This document shows, piece by piece, positions 21,832 through 23,082 of a DNA stretch of 23,082 nucleotides. The stretch comes from Actinomycetota bacterium (GTDB taxonomy: Bacteria > Actinomycetota > Thermoleophilia > Gaiellales > F1-60-MAGs149): the NCBI GenBank assembly GCA_947481755.1, contig CANKHS010000004.1, positions 1-23,082 on the forward strand, written 5' to 3'. The translations under genes and the position numbers were made by a program. Below the pieces are notes generated by a model. That model was given only the letters and a program-made list of their open reading frames with translations, did not search any database and was not told the origin of the DNA. The first letter of the stretch is position 1, and every line of letters begins with the position of its first letter.

Positions 21832-23082
21832 CGCGTGTCGTGATCGTCGGCGCGGGTGTTGGTGGTCTCGGGGCGGGTGTCCGTCTCGCCGCCGCCGGCT
21901 GCGAGGTGCTCGTGCTCGAAGCATCCGCTCAGGTCGGCGGCAAGCTGGGTATCGCACGCTCCGAAGGCCACACGTTCGACACTGGCCCATCCCTGTTGAC
22001 CATGCCCTTCACGCTCGTAGAGACGCTGGCAAGCGCCGGTGTTGATTTGAGCGATCGTTTGGAGCTGCGGCGTGTTGACCCACTCTGTCAGTACCACTGG
22101 GACGATGGTTCGGACCTGACAACCCACGCGGATGCAGATGCGACAGCGGCGGCGTTTGAGGCGTTCGAACATGGCGCTGGTCAGTCGTGGCACGCACTGC
22201 TGGCACAGGGCAAGCGCACGTGGGATCTCTCGTTGCCACTCTTTCTCTCCGCTGCCATCAGTAACCCGATCGACCTCGCGCGCAGAAGTGGGCGGCCGAT
22301 CGACCCCCGCGACATCCTCGCCCACACCACGCTGGAGCGGTATGGAGCACGCCATTTTCGCGATCCGCGGCTTCGGCAACTGCTGGACCGTTACGCAACG
22401 TATTCGGGCTCTGACCCAGCGCGTGCACCAGCCACGTTGTCGGTGATTCCCTATACGGAGTCTGCGTACGGAGCCTGGCATCCACTCGGCGGCATGCATC
22501 GAATTGCCGAGGTCCTGAGCGACGTGATTCGAGAGCGAGGGGGAGAGGTGCGCTGTTCCACGCCCGTCGCCCGCATCGCGACGGAAAACGGCCGGGCGAT
22601 CGGTGTTGAGACGGCCGCGGGAGAGCAGATTGCAGCTGACGCCGTGATTGCGAACTGCGATGCGGCAGAGCTGTATGACAACTTGGTCTCCGCGCCCAAA
22701 CAGGCAGCACAGATCGCGACTGCGCCAGCGAGCCTCTCAGGCTTTGTCCTGATGCTCGGCGTTACGGGCCGGACTCCCGACTTGGCCCACCACAACATCT
22801 GGTTTCCTCGTGACTATCGCGCGGAGTTCGCCGATATCTTCGACGACCCCCAACCTCCTAATACGCCAACCATCTATCTCTGCAATCCCGCAGCCACCGA
22901 TCCCTCCTGTGCTCCCGAGGGTGACGAATCGTGGTTTGTACTGGTCAACGCGCCTCGTCACGGTCCCGTCGACTGGGACGTGGAAGGCGAGCGCTATCAG
23001 GAGCGCATTCTCGATCGACTCGATGCGTTGGGTCTACGGGCGCGGGAACGTGCGCGAACGATCATTCGACGCTCGCCGGCCG
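21828..23082 (+). CDS. Carotenoid desaturase, CrtI/CrtD family (3' end cut by the window)
   Basis: The reading frame is open for 418 residues and runs off the window; full members are about 490-510 residues. The FAD-binding Rossmann motif is GAGVGGLGAG (8-17), with Glu31 closing it. DTGPSLLTMP (51-60) is a family signature. The block YATYSGSDPARAPATLSVIP and the following GAWHPLGGMHRIAE resemble CrtD/CrtN-type enzymes at least as much as phytoene desaturase CrtI. Coupling to a CruF hydratase favours a CrtD-like 3,4-desaturase acting on 1-hydroxy carotenoids, as in the Deinococcus route; this is an inference. ATG 21828 overlaps the cruF stop by 4 bases. Confidence 0.88.
   Translation, partial: MTRVVIVGAGVGGLGAGVRLAAAGCEVLVLEASAQVGGKLGIARSEGHTFDTGPSLLTMPFTLVETLASAGVDLSDRLELRRVDPLCQYHWDDGSDLTTHADADATAAAFEAFEHGAGQSWHALLAQGKRTWDLSLPLFLSAAISNPIDLARRSGRPIDPRDILAHTTLERYGARHFRDPRLRQLLDRYATYSGSDPARAPATLSVIPYTESAYGAWHPLGGMHRIAEVLSDVIRERGGEVRCSTPVARIATENGRAIGVETAAGEQIAADAVIANCDAAELYDNLVSAPKQAAQIATAPASLSGFVLMLGVTGRTPDLAHHNIWFPRDYRAEFADIFDDPQPPNTPTIYLCNPAATDPSCAPEGDESWFVLVNAPRHGPVDWDVEGERYQERILDRLDALGLRARERARTIIRRSPA

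Overview
The window is a gene-dense, GC-rich bacterial chromosome segment with almost no spacer DNA. It most likely comes from an actinomycetote, and I lean towards the class Thermoleophilia. The reasons are the neighbouring set tig-clpP-clpX, polA-rpsA-coaE-lytic transglycosylase, a fused urease gamma/beta gene, a C-terminal Ig-like domain style (W-x-R-D-G ... C-R-V) that I associate with Thermoleophilia secreted proteins, and many starts that look leaderless. The class is an inference; the phylum is fairly safe. I see no phage, insertion sequence, CRISPR array or plasmid feature. There is no gene-free stretch longer than about 110 bases; bases 1-106 lie before the first credible start and hold nothing I can name.

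Left part (1-8053): a small membrane-anchored Ala-rich protein, tRNA-Leu(UAG), then the chaperone/protease set tig, clpP, clpX. A shrunken S4-domain protein follows, which looks like a relict pseudouridine synthase. Next comes a tightly overlapped ribosome/RNA-maturation run: DUF503 protein, rbfA, a DHH phosphoesterase (nrnA-like), truB and ribF. The last four junctions overlap by 4 or 8 bases, so translation is probably coupled.

Middle part (8064-16542): a secreted trypsin-like protease with Fn3 and Ig-like domains, then a convergent ACT-domain malic enzyme on the minus strand. From a very short divergent region polA starts, followed by rpsA (four S1 domains plus a repeat-rich acidic tail), coaE and a membrane-anchored lytic transglycosylase.

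Right part (16547-23082): ureAB (fused) and ureC. The UreC keeps all nickel ligands but has lost the flap cysteine and a conserved active-site segment, and no ureDEFG genes lie nearby. A somewhat divergent glycerate kinase follows. Then come ispH (minus strand) and, divergently, a carotenoid pair: a CruF-type hydratase and a CrtI/CrtD-type desaturase cut by the window end. IspH makes the C5 precursors that the carotenoid enzymes finally use.

A recurring regulatory pattern ties the window together. Seven starts (DUF503, protease, malic enzyme, polA, ureAB, ispH, cruF) carry TANNNT exactly 6 or 7 bases before the start codon, as expected for leaderless transcripts. The Shine-Dalgarno-like starts (first gene, tig, clpP, rpsA) lack it. 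The two most interesting items are the atypical urease-like locus and the catalytically stripped S4/pseudouridine-synthase relict.
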